This document shows positions 10,392 through 19,204 of a stretch of DNA of 64,000 nucleotides, piece by piece (the stretch's first letter is position 1; each line of letters opens with the position of its first letter). The notes under the pieces were generated by a model. It was given only the letters and a program-made list of their open reading frames with translations, had not been told where the DNA came from and searched no databases. The position numbers and the translations under genes are program-made. Source of the DNA: Caulobacter rhizosphaerae (lineage in GTDB: Bacteria; Pseudomonadota; Alphaproteobacteria; Caulobacterales; Caulobacteraceae); contig NZ_CP048815.1 of assembly GCF_010977555.1 (NCBI RefSeq), positions 3,464,501-3,528,500 of the forward strand, read 5' to 3'.

Positions 10392-12101
10392 CTACTCCGC
10401 CCCGCCGAACCGCGCGGTCCAGTCGGCGATCTGCTCGTCCTCGATCTTCTTGAACAGCACCTCGGGCGCGCGAACCGGCAGGCCGACCGGCAGGCTCGAC
10501 AGTTCGGCGGCGGCGTCGGTGGTCGGCCAGGCCGGCGGCCAGGCCAGCTGGAAGGCCTCGGCGATCTTCTCGGCGGCGAACGGGATGAACGGGGCGGAGA
10601 TTCGGGCGTACAGGGCCGCCAGGTTCAGGGCGGTGCGGACGATCACGGCGGCGCGGTCGCGGTCGGTCTTGATCGCCGTCCACGGGGCGGCTTCCTGCAG
10701 GTATTCGTTGCCGACCACCCACAGCGCCCGCAGGGCCTGGGCGCTCTTGCGCACCTCGATGGCGTCCATCTGCTCGGCGAGATCGGCCAGGCGGGCCGAG
10801 ACGTCGGCGTAGAGCTTCTCCTCCAGCGGACCGGGCGTCCCGCCCTCGGGGATCACCCCGTCGAACTTGCCTTCGGTGAACTTTAGGATGCGGTTGACGA
10901 AATTGCCCAGCACGTCGGCCAGGTCGCGGTTCACGGCGCTGGCGAACTGCTCCCAGGTGAAGGCGGTGTCGCTGCTCTCCGGCGAATTGGAGGTCAGGTA
11001 CCAGCGCCACAGGTCCGGCGGCAGGATCTCCAGGGCCGCGTCCATGAACACGCCGCGTCGGTTCGAGGTCGAGAACTTGCCGCCGTACCAGTTGAGCCAG
11101 TTGAACGCCTTGAGCATGTCGACGCTCTTCCACGGCTCTTCCGAGCCGAGGATGGTGGCCGGGAAGCTGACGGTGTGGAAGGCGACGTTGTCCTTGCCCA
11201 TGAACTGGACGTAGCGGACGTCGTCCGCGCCCGCGTCGGTGCGCCACCACGACTTCCAGTCGCGGCCGGGCCCGGCTTCGGCCCATTCCTGGGTGGCGGC
11301 GATATATTCGATCGGCGCGTCGAACCAGACGTAGAAGACTTTGTCCTCGAAACCCGGGCGCGGGAACTCGCCCTTGGTCACCGGGATGCCCCAGCTGAGG
11401 TCGCGGGTGATGCCGCGGTCGATCAGGCCCTCGTCCAGGTGCTTGTAGGCGATCGACTTGGCCAGCAGTTGCCAGTCGGGGTGGCCGTCGATCCACGCGC
11501 GGATGCGGTCGGCCATCCTGGTCTGCAGCAGGTAGAGATGGCGGGTGTCGCGCACCTCCAGGTTCCGCGAGCCGGAGATCACCGAATAGGGATCCTTCAG
11601 CTCGGTGGGGTCCAGCAGGTTGCCGCAGTTGTCGCACTGGTCGCCGCGCGCCTTGTCGAAGCCGCAGTGCGGGCAGGTGCCCTCGATGTAGCGGTCGGGC
11701 AGGAAGCGCTTGTCGTCGATGGAATAGACCATCTGGTCGACGCGTTCCTCGATCAGGCCGCGCTCTTCCAGCACCTCACAGAAGTGCTGGGTCAGGCGAT
11801 GGTTCTGCGGCGAGGACGAGCGGCCGAAATGGTCCCATGACAGGCCGAAGGCGCGGCCGACGTCGTGCTGCAGCACGTGCTGCTCGGCGCAGTAGGCAGC
11901 CACGTCCTGGCCGGCGGCGGCGGCGGCCAGCTCGGCCGGGGTGCCGTGCTCGTCGGTGGCGCAGATGTAGAGGGTGTCATGGCCCCGGGCGCGCTGGAAG
12001 CGGGCATAGACGTCGGCCGGCAGCATCGATCCCGCCAGGTTGCCCAGGTGCTTGATGCCGTTGATGTACGGCAGGGCGGAGGTGATCAGGATGCGGGCCA
12101 T
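10392..12101 (-). CDS. metG: Methionine--tRNA ligase
   Basis: This 569-residue class I aminoacyl-tRNA synthetase charges tRNA-Met. The HIGH-type signature is HLGN (18-21). A zinc knuckle is formed by CPHC and CDNC (about 141-158), as in the long E. coli-type MetG. The KMSKS-type loop reads KFSTS (about residue 340), an altered form in which the second lysine is replaced by threonine. The anticodon-binding helical domain follows ([16 protein letters not shown] and [19 protein letters not shown]). There is no C-terminal Trbp111-like tRNA-binding domain, which fits the length. The gene is preceded by a repeat-rich, gene-free stretch. Confidence 0.96.
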   Translation of the reverse strand: MARILITSALPYINGIKHLGNLAGSMLPADVYARFQRARGHDTLYICATDEHGTPAELAAAAAGQDVAAYCAEQHVLQHDVGRAFGLSWDHFGRSSSPQNHRLTQHFCEVLEERGLIEERVDQMVYSIDDKRFLPDRYIEGTCPHCGFDKARGDQCDNCGNLLDPTELKDPYSVISGSRNLEVRDTRHLYLLQTRMADRIRAWIDGHPDWQLLAKSIAYKHLDEGLIDRGITRDLSWGIPVTKGEFPRPGFEDKVFYVWFDAPIEYIAATQEWAEAGPGRDWKSWWRTDAGADDVRYVQFMGKDNVAFHTVSFPATILGSEEPWKSVDMLKAFNWLNWYGGKFSTSNRRGVFMDAALEILPPDLWRWYLTSNSPESSDTAFTWEQFASAVNRDLADVLGNFVNRILKFTEGKFDGVIPEGGTPGPLEEKLYADVSARLADLAEQMDAIEVRKSAQALRALWVVGNEYLQEAAPWTAIKTDRDRAAVIVRTALNLAALYARISAPFIPFAAEKIAEAFQLAWPPAWPTTDAAAELSSLPVGLPVRAPEVLFKKIEDEQIADWTARFGGAE

Positions 12102-12167
12102 GGGTCTTCCGGGGGAGTCGAGGAGCGGTTGGATATAGAAGGCCCGGGGCGGAAACGAAAGCGTGGT

Positions 12168-12307
12168 GCGGCGAACACTTGCCCCCTACGGGCCGCTTCG
12201 CGGTCGTCTTCCCCCAGAGAGGGAAGAGCGCTCCGGTGCGAAGGCTCCGCCCCCCTCTGGGGGCGGACAGACCGCGCAGCGGTCAGGTGGGGGCAAGTGT
12301 TCGCCGC
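12168..12307. repeat. Copy 1 of ~120-bp multi-hairpin repeat, flanked by 18-bp perfect terminal inverted repeats
   Basis: The unit begins CACTTGCCCCCTACGGG and ends CAGGTGGGGGCAAGTG. Inside are serial stem-loops: a GGCCGC/GCGGTC hairpin, a weakly paired CTTCCCCC...GGGAAG hairpin, a CCGCCCCC...GGGGGCGG hairpin and GACCGC-GCA-GCGGTC. In this copy the ends extend to an exact 18-bp inverted repeat (12168-12185 against 12290-12307), with further imperfect pairing to about 12161 and 12314. Related copies are at 17383-17501 and, inverted, at 45855-45974. Confidence 0.85.
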
Positions 12308-12809
12308 CTCACGCGATCTCTCGCTGAAGGTATGGAAAGGGTCGCGGAGCGCCGGACATCGTCCGGAGTTTGAAAATGAATACCGTTTCGACGAAGCCCG
12401 ATCGCTCCGCGCGGTCGTTATCCGGAAGCCCGCGGCGCTGAACCCTGTTCGGGCCTCGCCGCCTTGAAGCCTCCGACGGGCGGGCCAGGTCAACGAACCC
12501 CGGTCCCGGACCGCGAGCGCGTCACCGCCCGCCTGTTGCTCCGCCAGCCCTCGCGCCACGTCGTTTTTGTGTTCCAGGCCCGACCGGCTCCAGAGACGCG
12601 AGGTTTGGTCCAAAAGGACCGCCGACGGAGCTTCCCGCTCGATCGCCCCCCGCCGCCGCATCGGTCGCTGGCCATGCGCCCTTTCCCTGCGTCGAGGTGA
12701 GATCAGGATACGGGCGGTCTGGAGGGTGAGGATAAATTAGGTCGAGAAAGTTCAGGGCGTTGAAATCGCTCGTGTCTGTCGCCGATAGGCCAAGGATAAG
12801 CGCACGACT

Positions 12810-12887
12810 GGGGACGCGCCCTTGCGGCGTGTCCCCAACCGCAGGCCCTGTGCGAGACCTGGGGACACGCCGCAAGGGCATGTCCCC
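12810..12887. repeat. Inverted pair of GGGGAC...GTCCCC repeat units
   Basis: Two ~27-bp units, each bounded by GGGGAC and GTCCCC, lie in opposite orientation. The 20 bp at 12818-12837 are an exact reverse complement of 12860-12879, with 22 bp between, so the pair can form one long hairpin. Each unit is also partly self-complementary. It resembles the short palindromic elements scattered between genes in alphaproteobacteria. No coding function is apparent. Confidence 0.75.
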
Positions 12888-13071
12888 TACGGCGGCGACT
12901 TTGGAGAACCCGGACGAGCTCCTGACGTCAACGCACTCGGCGGGAGCCTCGGGGCGTCTCCCCTTGGGGCTGGGGACAGGCGACGCCGTGAGCGCTCTGA
13001 GGGATAAAGCGGCCGGGCCGTGTGGCGCGCCCGGCGCTCCCGCCACCTCCCCGAGGGGAGGATCTCATGGC

Positions 13072-13407
13072 CTAGCCGCCGATCGCCCGCAGGGCCCTGG
13101 CCTGCTCGCGCGACAGCTTGGACTGGACCTCGTCGCGGATGTCGATGCGGCAGGCGCGGGCTGACCAGCGGTCGAGCTTTTCGGCCCGGACGCGGGCGTC
13201 GCAGACCCTCTCGCCGGCCGCCTCGATCCGGGCCTGGAGCTGGCGGGCGTCGTCTGGGCGCGAAAGGTCCAGGTCGCCGACCCGGATCGTGGCCAGCACC
13301 GCAGGCCTGGCCGGCGCGGCGTGGGCGACTTGCGCCAGACCCAGGGCCGGCAAGGCCGCCAGGGCCAGAATTGCCGCCGTCGAAAGTCTGGCGATGAACC
13401 GGCTCAT
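13072..13407 (-). CDS. UrcA family protein, secreted
   Basis: This 111-residue protein has a clear signal peptide (basic start, hydrophobic core, predicted cut after AHA near residue 30). The mature part has the UrcA pattern: IRVGDLDLSRPDDARQLQAR followed by a region with two cysteines, ERVCDARV and ARACRIDI. Family members are small periplasmic proteins named after a uranium-responsive Caulobacter gene; their molecular role is unknown. A 36-bp interrupted inverted repeat lies 70-106 bp upstream. The gene stands alone, with 140 bp to the neighbouring hydrolase gene. Confidence 0.82.
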   Translation of the reverse strand: MSRFIARLSTAAILALAALPALGLAQVAHAAPARPAVLATIRVGDLDLSRPDDARQLQARIEAAGERVCDARVRAEKLDRWSARACRIDIRDEVQSKLSREQARALRAIGG

Positions 13408-13477
13408 GTCCGCCTCCCCTGTCCTGGCGACGCCGTTCGCGCCGCTTTCGAGAGGTAGAATGACCGGGTTGTTCTGC

Positions 13478-13513
13478 GAATACGCGTTACGTCTGCTTCA
13501 TGACGTCGTATTC
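13478..13513. promoter_or_regulatory. Interrupted inverted repeat upstream of the UrcA gene
   Basis: GAATACG at 13478-13484 and CGTATTC at 13507-13513 are exact inverses. The pairing continues inward as ACGTC (13489-13493) against GACGT if a 4-base bulge is allowed. It lies in the 140-bp gap upstream of the UrcA gene and is the only notable dyad there, so it could be a regulator site for that gene. It could equally be a hairpin downstream of the serine hydrolase gene. Confidence 0.35.
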
Positions 13514-13547
13514 ATGGAGTGAACGACCTGTAATCTTTCCGCGCATA

Positions 13548-14912
13548 TTATCGCGAAGAAGAGTTCAGCCGCGCTTCCTTGACCGGCGGACGTTCCAGCG
13601 CCTGGTAGACCACCGTGCGCGTCGTCGCGTCCAGGCCCGAGCCCACCCCGCCCAGGCGCTGGATCATGCCGATGAAGAACAGGTCGTTGCTGGGGTCGAT
13701 CCAGAACCAGGTGCCGGCGCTGCCGCCCCAACTGATCGTGCCGGGCCCGACCGGGGCGCCGGACAGGCGGGGATCGACCGCCACGGCCACGTCCAGGCCG
13801 TAGCCCATGCCGGCGCTGAACGGAAACGGCTTCTGGTCGGGCCGCAGCACCCCGGCCGTGCCGTTGGTGGTGACCTGGAAGCTGGGCGGCAGGTGGTTGG
13901 ACCGCATCAGGGCCACGGTCTCCGGCCGCAGGATGCGCACCCCGTCCAGTTCGCCGCCGTTGAGGATCATCTGGGCGAAGCGGGCGAAATCGCTGGCGGT
14001 GGACAGCAGGCCCCCGCCCCCGGACGGCGCCGGCGGCGGCCTGGAGACGTCGCGCCACGGCCCCTCGTTGGCCGGGATCAGCTTGCCCGTCGCCGGATCA
14101 CCGTCATAGAGGGCGGCCAGGCGCGGCAGCTTCTCGGCCGGGGCCCAGAAGGCGGTGTCCTTCATCTTCAGGGGACGGAAGATCCGCTCCTCCATGAACA
14201 CCGGCAGGGTCTGGCCCGTCAGGCGCTCGACGATCAGTCCCTGCAGGTCGGCGGCGACGCTGTAGCGCCACATCACCCCCGGTTGGGCGTACATCGGCAG
14301 CATGGCCACCTTGCGGACCATGTGGTCCAGGCTGTCGGACTGCAGCACGCCGGCCCGGTAATAGGCCTGGTCGGCCAAGCTGGCCGGATCGTCGGCCAGG
14401 CCGTAGGCGAAGCCGGCCGTGTGGGTCATCAGCTCGCGCATGGTCGGCGGGCGGCTGACCGGAGTCAGGATCGGCCGTCCCTGGGCGTCGACGCCCGAGG
14501 CCACGCGCAGGTCGGCCAGCTCCGGCAGATATTCGGTGACCGGATCGTCGAGCCGCCACCGGCCCTCCTGGTAAAGGATCAGCATCGCCACCCCGGTGAC
14601 CGCCTTGGTCTCGGAGCGGATGCGGAAGATGGCGTCGGCGGGCATGGCCTCGCCGGTCTCCAGGCTGCGCTTGCCGAAGGCCTTCAGCGAGACGATCCGG
14701 CCGTGGCGCCCCAGCACCGTGACGCCGCCGGCGATCTGGCCCTGGTCGACCAGGGCCTGCATCGTCTCGTCCAGCTTGCGCAACCGCTCGGCCGAGAACC
14801 CGGCCGTCTCGGGCTTGGCCACCGGCAAGGCCGCGGCGCCCGCCGCTCCGGCGGCGGCCAGCCCCAGCAGGCCGGCCAGGGCGCTGGCGGTGCGCTTGAA
14901 CACCGTGTTCAT
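13548..14912 (-). CDS. Serine hydrolase of the beta-lactamase/family VIII esterase group, exported
   Basis: From ATG 14912 this is a 454-residue protein with an N-terminal signal peptide rich in Ala/Gly/Leu (about residues 8-28). The catalytic S-x-x-K box is SETK (Ser100, Lys103), preceded by FRIR. The second motif appears as WRYSVAADLQG, a Y-S-x version of the Y-x-N box typical of family VIII carboxylesterases rather than true class C beta-lactamases. GTISWGGSAGTWFWIDP near the C-terminus provides the third conserved element. Substrate is unknown; an ester or D-amino-acid peptide is likely. A start 6 codons upstream at 14930 is also possible. Confidence 0.85.
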   Translation of the reverse strand: MNTVFKRTASALAGLLGLAAAGAAGAAALPVAKPETAGFSAERLRKLDETMQALVDQGQIAGGVTVLGRHGRIVSLKAFGKRSLETGEAMPADAIFRIRSETKAVTGVAMLILYQEGRWRLDDPVTEYLPELADLRVASGVDAQGRPILTPVSRPPTMRELMTHTAGFAYGLADDPASLADQAYYRAGVLQSDSLDHMVRKVAMLPMYAQPGVMWRYSVAADLQGLIVERLTGQTLPVFMEERIFRPLKMKDTAFWAPAEKLPRLAALYDGDPATGKLIPANEGPWRDVSRPPPAPSGGGGLLSTASDFARFAQMILNGGELDGVRILRPETVALMRSNHLPPSFQVTTNGTAGVLRPDQKPFPFSAGMGYGLDVAVAVDPRLSGAPVGPGTISWGGSAGTWFWIDPSNDLFFIGMIQRLGGVGSGLDATTRTVVYQALERPPVKEARLNSSSR

Positions 14913-15031
14913 GTGATCAGATCGCGTCATCCCGGCGCAAGACTAGCGAAGATCCAGGACCGACCCAAGGCGCGACGCCTCCGGCGGGCCGGATGAATGC
15001 GCCGCGCGCGGGATGACGAACGAGGGAGGCA

Positions 15032-17308
15032 TCACTTGGGCCGGAACCGCTTGGACGTCGGGAAGCCCTTGGGCGACAGCTTGCCGGCGCCGGCGCGGCG
15101 GCCGATCCAGTCCTTCCACTCGGTCCAGTCGCGGCGGCGACCGGCCGTGTCGATCCAGAAGGCGCCGCCGTCGGTGGTGAACGAGATCGCGTCGCGCAAT
15201 CCCCCTTCACGGTACGACTGCAGCTTGACGCCCTTGCCGCGCGGCATTTCCGGCAGCTCCTCCAGCGGGAAGATCAGGATCTTGCCGTTGTCGCCGATCA
15301 CCGCGATCTGGTCGCCGACCGCCTCCAGGCAGAAGGCGGCGCCGGCGGAGTCGACGGTCAGCACCTGCTTGCCCGCCTTGCGGTTGGCCAGGGCCTCTTC
15401 CTCCGGCATCAGGAAGCCATAGCCCTGTTTCGAGGCCAGGAAGCGTTTGCGCCCGGCCTTGAACGGGAACATGTCGATGATCTTCACCTTGTCGTCGAGC
15501 TCGATCATCATCCGCACGGGCTCGCCATGGCCCCGCGCCGACGGCAGGTTGGCGCAGCTGATCGTGAAGAACCGCCCGTCGCTGGTGAACAGCAACAGCT
15601 TGTCAGTGGTCTCGGCCGGGGCCAGGAACCCCAGCTTGTCGCCTTCCTTGAACTTCAGCTCGGACGGGTCGTCGATCTTGCCCTTGGCGGCGCGAATCCA
15701 GCCGCGATCCGAGAGGATGACGGTGATCGGCTCGCGCACGATCATCGCCTCCAGGGCGGCGTCGGCGTCGACCACCGGCGCGTCCGCGAAGATCGAACGG
15801 CCGATCACCCCGGTCGGGCGCGGCTTGTCGTGCGGATGCTGGATCTTGACCAGGATGGCGCGCACCTGGCGCAGGCCCGTGCCGACCAGGTCCCACTGCT
15901 TGCGGTCACTGGCCAGCATGCCCAGGATGCCGTCGCGCTCCTCCACCAGTTCGGCGTGCTCGCGGCGGATCTCCATCTCTTCCAGCTTGGCCAACTGGCG
16001 CAGGCGGGTGTTGAGGATGGCGTCGGCCTGGATCTCCGACAGGGCGAAGGCGGCGATCAGCTTCTGCTTGGGCTCGTCCTCGTAGCGGACGATGCGGATC
16101 ACCTCGTCCAGATTGAGGTAGGCGATCAGCAGGCCGTCCAGGATGTGCAGGCGGGCTTCGATCTTGGCCAGGCGGTGGCGGGCCCGGCGGGTCAGCACCT
16201 CGCGGCGGTGGGCCAGGAAGGCCATCAGGCACTGCTTGATGCCCATCACGCCCGGCGTGCCCTTGGCGTCCAGCACGTTGATGTTGACCGGGAAGCGGCT
16301 TTCCAGCGCCGAGAGCTTGAACAGGCTCTCCATCAGCACTTCGGGCTCGACGTTCTTGGACTTGGGCTCGAGGACCAGGCGGATGTCCTCGGCGCTCTCG
16401 TCGCGCACGTCGCCCAGCAGGGCGGCCTTCTTGCTGTCGATCAGGTCGGCCAGCTGCTCGACCAGGTCGGACTTCTTCACCTGGTACGGGATCTCGGTGA
16501 CGACGATCTGGTAGGTGCCGCGGCCGGTGTCCTCCTTCTCCCACCGGGCGCGAGTGCGCACCCCGCCGCGACCGGTCTCGTAGGTCTCCAGCAGGCTCTC
16601 GCGGGACTCGACGATCACACCGCCGGTCGGGAAGTCGGGGCCCGGCACGCGCTCCAGGATCTCGGCGGTGGTCGCCTCGGGCTTGCCCAGCAGCAGCAGG
16701 CAGGCGTCGATCAGCTCGGCCGGGTTGTGCGGCGGGATCGAGGTGGCCATGCCCACGGCGATGCCCGACGAGCCGTTGGCCAGCAGGTTGGGGAAGCCCG
16801 ACGGCAGGACCACCGGCTCCTCGTCCTGGCCGTCGTAGGACGGCTTGAAGTCGACCGCGTCCTCGTCGATGCCGTCCAGCAGCAGCATGGCCGCGGCGGT
16901 CATCTTGCACTCGGTGTAGCGCATGGCGGCGGGGTTATCGCCGTCGATGTTGCCGAAGTTGCCCTGGCCGTCGACCAGCGGCACGCGCTGGGCGAAGTCC
17001 TGGGCCAGGCGGACCAGGGCGTCGTAGATCGACTGGTCGCCGTGCGGGTGGAAGTTACCCATCACCTCGCCGACCACCTTGGCGCACTTGCGCGCGGCGC
17101 CTTCGGGGTTGAGGCGCATGTTGTTCATCGCGTGCAGCACGCGGCGGTGCACGGGCTTCAAGCCATCGCGCACGTCGGGCAGGGCCCGCGAGCCGATCGT
17201 CGACAGCGCATAGGCCAGGTAGCGCTTGGACAGCGCCTCGCTCAGCGGTTCGTCGAGAATGCGGCCGTCTTCCGGGCCGCCGGGGGGAGGTAGGACTGGT
17301 TTGTTCAT
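15032..17308 (-). CDS. parC: DNA topoisomerase IV subunit A
   Basis: This 758-residue type IIA topoisomerase subunit decatenates daughter chromosomes with ParE. The breakage-reunion domain has [16 protein letters not shown] (41-56), HPHGD (87-91) and the active-site tyrosine in MRYTE (Tyr131). The C-terminal beta-pinwheel part is weakly conserved and shorter than in GyrA, and I do not see a clear GyrA-box, which favours ParC. The region around residues 81-100, where quinolone resistance changes occur, reads [20 protein letters not shown], a normal form. Only ~120 bp separate its stop from the serine hydrolase gene. Confidence 0.95.
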   Translation of the reverse strand: MNKPVLPPPGGPEDGRILDEPLSEALSKRYLAYALSTIGSRALPDVRDGLKPVHRRVLHAMNNMRLNPEGAARKCAKVVGEVMGNFHPHGDQSIYDALVRLAQDFAQRVPLVDGQGNFGNIDGDNPAAMRYTECKMTAAAMLLLDGIDEDAVDFKPSYDGQDEEPVVLPSGFPNLLANGSSGIAVGMATSIPPHNPAELIDACLLLLGKPEATTAEILERVPGPDFPTGGVIVESRESLLETYETGRGGVRTRARWEKEDTGRGTYQIVVTEIPYQVKKSDLVEQLADLIDSKKAALLGDVRDESAEDIRLVLEPKSKNVEPEVLMESLFKLSALESRFPVNINVLDAKGTPGVMGIKQCLMAFLAHRREVLTRRARHRLAKIEARLHILDGLLIAYLNLDEVIRIVRYEDEPKQKLIAAFALSEIQADAILNTRLRQLAKLEEMEIRREHAELVEERDGILGMLASDRKQWDLVGTGLRQVRAILVKIQHPHDKPRPTGVIGRSIFADAPVVDADAALEAMIVREPITVILSDRGWIRAAKGKIDDPSELKFKEGDKLGFLAPAETTDKLLLFTSDGRFFTISCANLPSARGHGEPVRMMIELDDKVKIIDMFPFKAGRKRFLASKQGYGFLMPEEEALANRKAGKQVLTVDSAGAAFCLEAVGDQIAVIGDNGKILIFPLEELPEMPRGKGVKLQSYREGGLRDAISFTTDGGAFWIDTAGRRRDWTEWKDWIGRRAGAGKLSPKGFPTSKRFRPK

Positions 17309-17382
17309 CGGGGAGATTCGTTACGCGTGAAAGGCACAGTAGCAGATGTGGCAGGCAGGCTTCGAGAGTTTGGGATACGGCT

Positions 17383-17501
17383 CACTTGCCCCCTACGGGT
17401 CGCTTCGCGACCGTCTTCCCCCGGAGGGGGAAGAGCCTAGGCGCGAAGGCTCCGCCCCCTCTGGGGGCGGACAGACCGCGCAGCGGTCAGGTGGGGGCAA
17501 G
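17383..17501. repeat. Copy 2 of ~120-bp multi-hairpin repeat
   Basis: It is nearly the same as copy 1 and lies in the same orientation, between the recO stop and the parC start on the minus strand. Serial hairpins are GGTCGC-TTC-GCGACC, CTTCCCCC-GGA-GGGGGAAG, TCCGCCCCC-TCT-GGGGGCGGA and GACCGC-GCA-GCGGTC. The ends CACTTGCCCCC and GGGGGCAAG form the terminal inverted repeat. There is no room for a gene inside. Confidence 0.85.
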
Positions 17502-17512
17502 GGGGCGAACCC

Positions 17513-18244
17513 TCACAACCGCCCCGCCTCGCCCAGCCGGTCCAGCAGCCACACCCGGGCGGGGGGCAGCGGCTTGTTCAGCGGGTGGAACACGAACTGC
17601 TCGAGGAAGTGGCCGGTGATGTCGAGCCCGGCCTTGACGTCGCCGTCGACCAGCCCGCCCTGGGCCGACAGCATGAACGGCGGCAGCGGCAGCAGCTTGT
17701 CGTGGTACGGCGCGCCAGCCGCGCGGCTGACCGCCCGGCCGGTGCGCGGGCTGACATAGACCAGGTCGTCCAGCGCACCGGTGGCGGCGCATCGGGACAG
17801 GTCCAAGCCAAAGCCGAGGTCCTGCAGCAGCCCGGCCTCGAACCGCACATAGACCGCCGGCCAGATGGCCGGGACAGCCAGGGCGGCGATCAGGGCCTCC
17901 AGGGCGTGGAAGGCCCCCGGATGAGCCTCGCGCTCGGGCAGAGCCCCGGCGGCCACGGCGGCGGCGGCCGACAGCCCCGATAGGGCCAGGGGCTCGTCGA
18001 ACAGCGACGAAGGCCCCTCGCCCATCGGCTCCAGACTGGCCGCGCCCAGCTGGTCGCTGACCCGGGCGCGATAGCGGGCGATGACCTTGGCCCCGGCCTG
18101 CAGGAACGGCTTCATCCGCCGCGAGGCCGCGCCCGAGACATGGGCGGCGAACTTGCCGCGATCCTGGGTCAAGAGCTCGACGATCGCCCCGGTCTCGCCA
18201 TGGACCCGCGCCGACAGCACGAAGGCCTCGTCTTCCCACTCCAT
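17513..18244 (-). CDS. recO: DNA repair protein RecO
   Basis: A 243-residue RecO works with RecF and RecR to load RecA on SSB-coated gaps. The N-terminal OB fold shows WEDEAFVLSARVHGETGAIVELLTQDRGK, and the central part FLQAGAKVIARYRAR. The helical C-terminal domain contains RFEAGLLQDLGFGLDLSRCAATG, where the family often has a zinc site of four cysteines; here only one Cys is seen. The stop is directly followed by the repeat at 17383-17501. recO starts one base after the stop of the preceding acetyltransferase gene, so it is part of the era operon. Confidence 0.93.
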   Translation of the reverse strand: MEWEDEAFVLSARVHGETGAIVELLTQDRGKFAAHVSGAASRRMKPFLQAGAKVIARYRARVSDQLGAASLEPMGEGPSSLFDEPLALSGLSAAAAVAAGALPEREAHPGAFHALEALIAALAVPAIWPAVYVRFEAGLLQDLGFGLDLSRCAATGALDDLVYVSPRTGRAVSRAAGAPYHDKLLPLPPFMLSAQGGLVDGDVKAGLDITGHFLEQFVFHPLNKPLPPARVWLLDRLGEAGRL

Positions 18245-19120
18245 CTAGGCCTGGGTCCCCCAGCCCACGATCGTCTCGATCAGCGGCCGCCACGCCGGCT
18301 GGACCGGCAGGCCCAGCACGTCGCGCAGGGTCGTCTCCAGTTCGTCGGCCGACAGGTCGCGTTGCTCGACCAGGGCCCCGCCGGCGTCCCGCCAGGTCAG
18401 GCGGTTGTTCTTCAAGGCGTAGCGGGCGGTCGGCGTGGTGCGGCCGGCCGTCAGGCTGAAGGTGAAGTGCGAGCTGGGATGGGCGTAGGTGTAGAAGTTG
18501 GCCTGCTCGTAATCCTGATCGGCCCAGGCGCCGAGCGCCACCTGGTAGGTCGCCGCCCAGCGGCCCGAGAGGTTGGCCTGGACCTGCCGCTCGCCGCCCA
18601 GTTCGTCGATCGGCAGGATGCGGAAATCGCCGTTGGGCGTGGCCTGCACCGCGTCGGAGAACAACGCCAGCGGCCCGGTCAGCACGCAGCCGCCGAAGCC
18701 GACGTCGGCCAGCCAGGTCGTGTCGTCGCCTGGCGCCCGCACGGCCAGCACCATGTGCGAGCGCGGGCGCGGCGGCAGGTGGTCGGGGACCATCCACAGC
18801 ACCCGCGCCATCAGCCCCGTGACCTCGAAGCCCAGGGCCGTCAGCACCCGCTTGAACAGGCCGTTCTGCTCGTAGCAATAGCCCCCTCGCCCGGCCGCGA
18901 TCAGCTTGGCGTCGACCTCGGCCGGATCCAGGCTGATCGCCTTGCCCAGCAGCACGTCGAGGTTCTCGAAGGGAATCGCGTCGGGGTGCTTCTGGTGCAG
19001 GGCGCGCAGCACGCCGAGCGTCGGCTCGCGCGGGCCGTCATAGCCGATGCGGGCGAAATAGGCGTCCAGGTCAACGCTGGGCGAGGCCGCTTGGGCGGGC
19101 GCGATGTCAAGCTTGCTCAC
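18245..19120 (-). CDS. Arylamine N-acetyltransferase (NAT)
   Basis: This 291-residue enzyme moves an acetyl group from acetyl-CoA to arylamines or hydrazines. The full catalytic triad is visible: Cys82 in GRGGYCYEQN, His122 in PRSHMVLAV and Asp139 in WLADVGFGG. The N-terminal YFARIGYDGPREPTLGVL and FENLDVLLG are family-typical. It lies between era and recO, which are normally adjacent, and its stop abuts the recO start, so recO translation probably depends on transcription through this gene. A hairpin separates it from era. Confidence 0.95.
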   Translation of the reverse strand: MSKLDIAPAQAASPSVDLDAYFARIGYDGPREPTLGVLRALHQKHPDAIPFENLDVLLGKAISLDPAEVDAKLIAAGRGGYCYEQNGLFKRVLTALGFEVTGLMARVLWMVPDHLPPRPRSHMVLAVRAPGDDTTWLADVGFGGCVLTGPLALFSDAVQATPNGDFRILPIDELGGERQVQANLSGRWAATYQVALGAWADQDYEQANFYTYAHPSSHFTFSLTAGRTTPTARYALKNNRLTWRDAGGALVEQRDLSADELETTLRDVLGLPVQPAWRPLIETIVGWGTQA

Positions 19121-19162
19121 GGGCCGATATTCCCTGTCTGTTCTCAGGCCTACAGGTAACGC

Positions 19163-19192
19163 TTCGGCGCGGGATTGCCACCCCGCGCCGAA
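19163..19192 (-). terminator. Hairpin between era and the NAT gene
   Basis: An 11-bp perfect stem (19163-19173 against 19182-19192, TTCGGCGCGGG) has an 8-base loop. It lies 12 bp past the era stop. No U-run follows on the minus strand, so it may attenuate rather than fully end transcription, or protect the era mRNA 3' end. Confidence 0.5.
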
Positions 19193-19204
19193 CGCTAGCG
19201 CGCC

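Larger units (their letters stand above)
12102..13071. other. Gene-free, palindrome-rich segment upstream of metG
   Basis: About 970 bp carry no gene that I can support. They hold one copy of the ~120-bp multi-hairpin repeat (within 12168-12307), a second inverted-repeat pair (12810-12887), and between them about 500 bp of GC-rich sequence. Several overlapping frames of 60-190 codons exist here on both strands, but they are low-complexity, run through the repeats and match nothing I know. The segment presumably also contains the metG promoter and the downstream region of the UrcA gene. I recognise no tRNA, SRP RNA, RNase P RNA or tmRNA tag in it. Confidence 0.6.

Noticed and set aside
12086..12661. 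A 191-codon minus-strand frame upstream of metG
   Set aside because: It runs through the multi-hairpin repeat and over the metG start. It has no family likeness and low complexity.
12810..12887. CRISPR-like repeated units
   Set aside because: There are only two units and they are inverted. Other repeats in the window are also palindromic singles without regular spacers.
13548..14912. Beta-lactamase resistance gene
   Set aside because: The SxxK and YSx motifs fit the family VIII esterase group; a drug-resistance role is not supported by sequence alone.
15527..17293. A 588-codon open frame on the plus strand
   Set aside because: It is antisense to parC, whose catalytic motifs are intact.
17383..17501. 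Insertion sequence
   Set aside because: Terminal inverted repeats are present, but the element is too short for a transposase and none is near, so it is reported only as a repeat.
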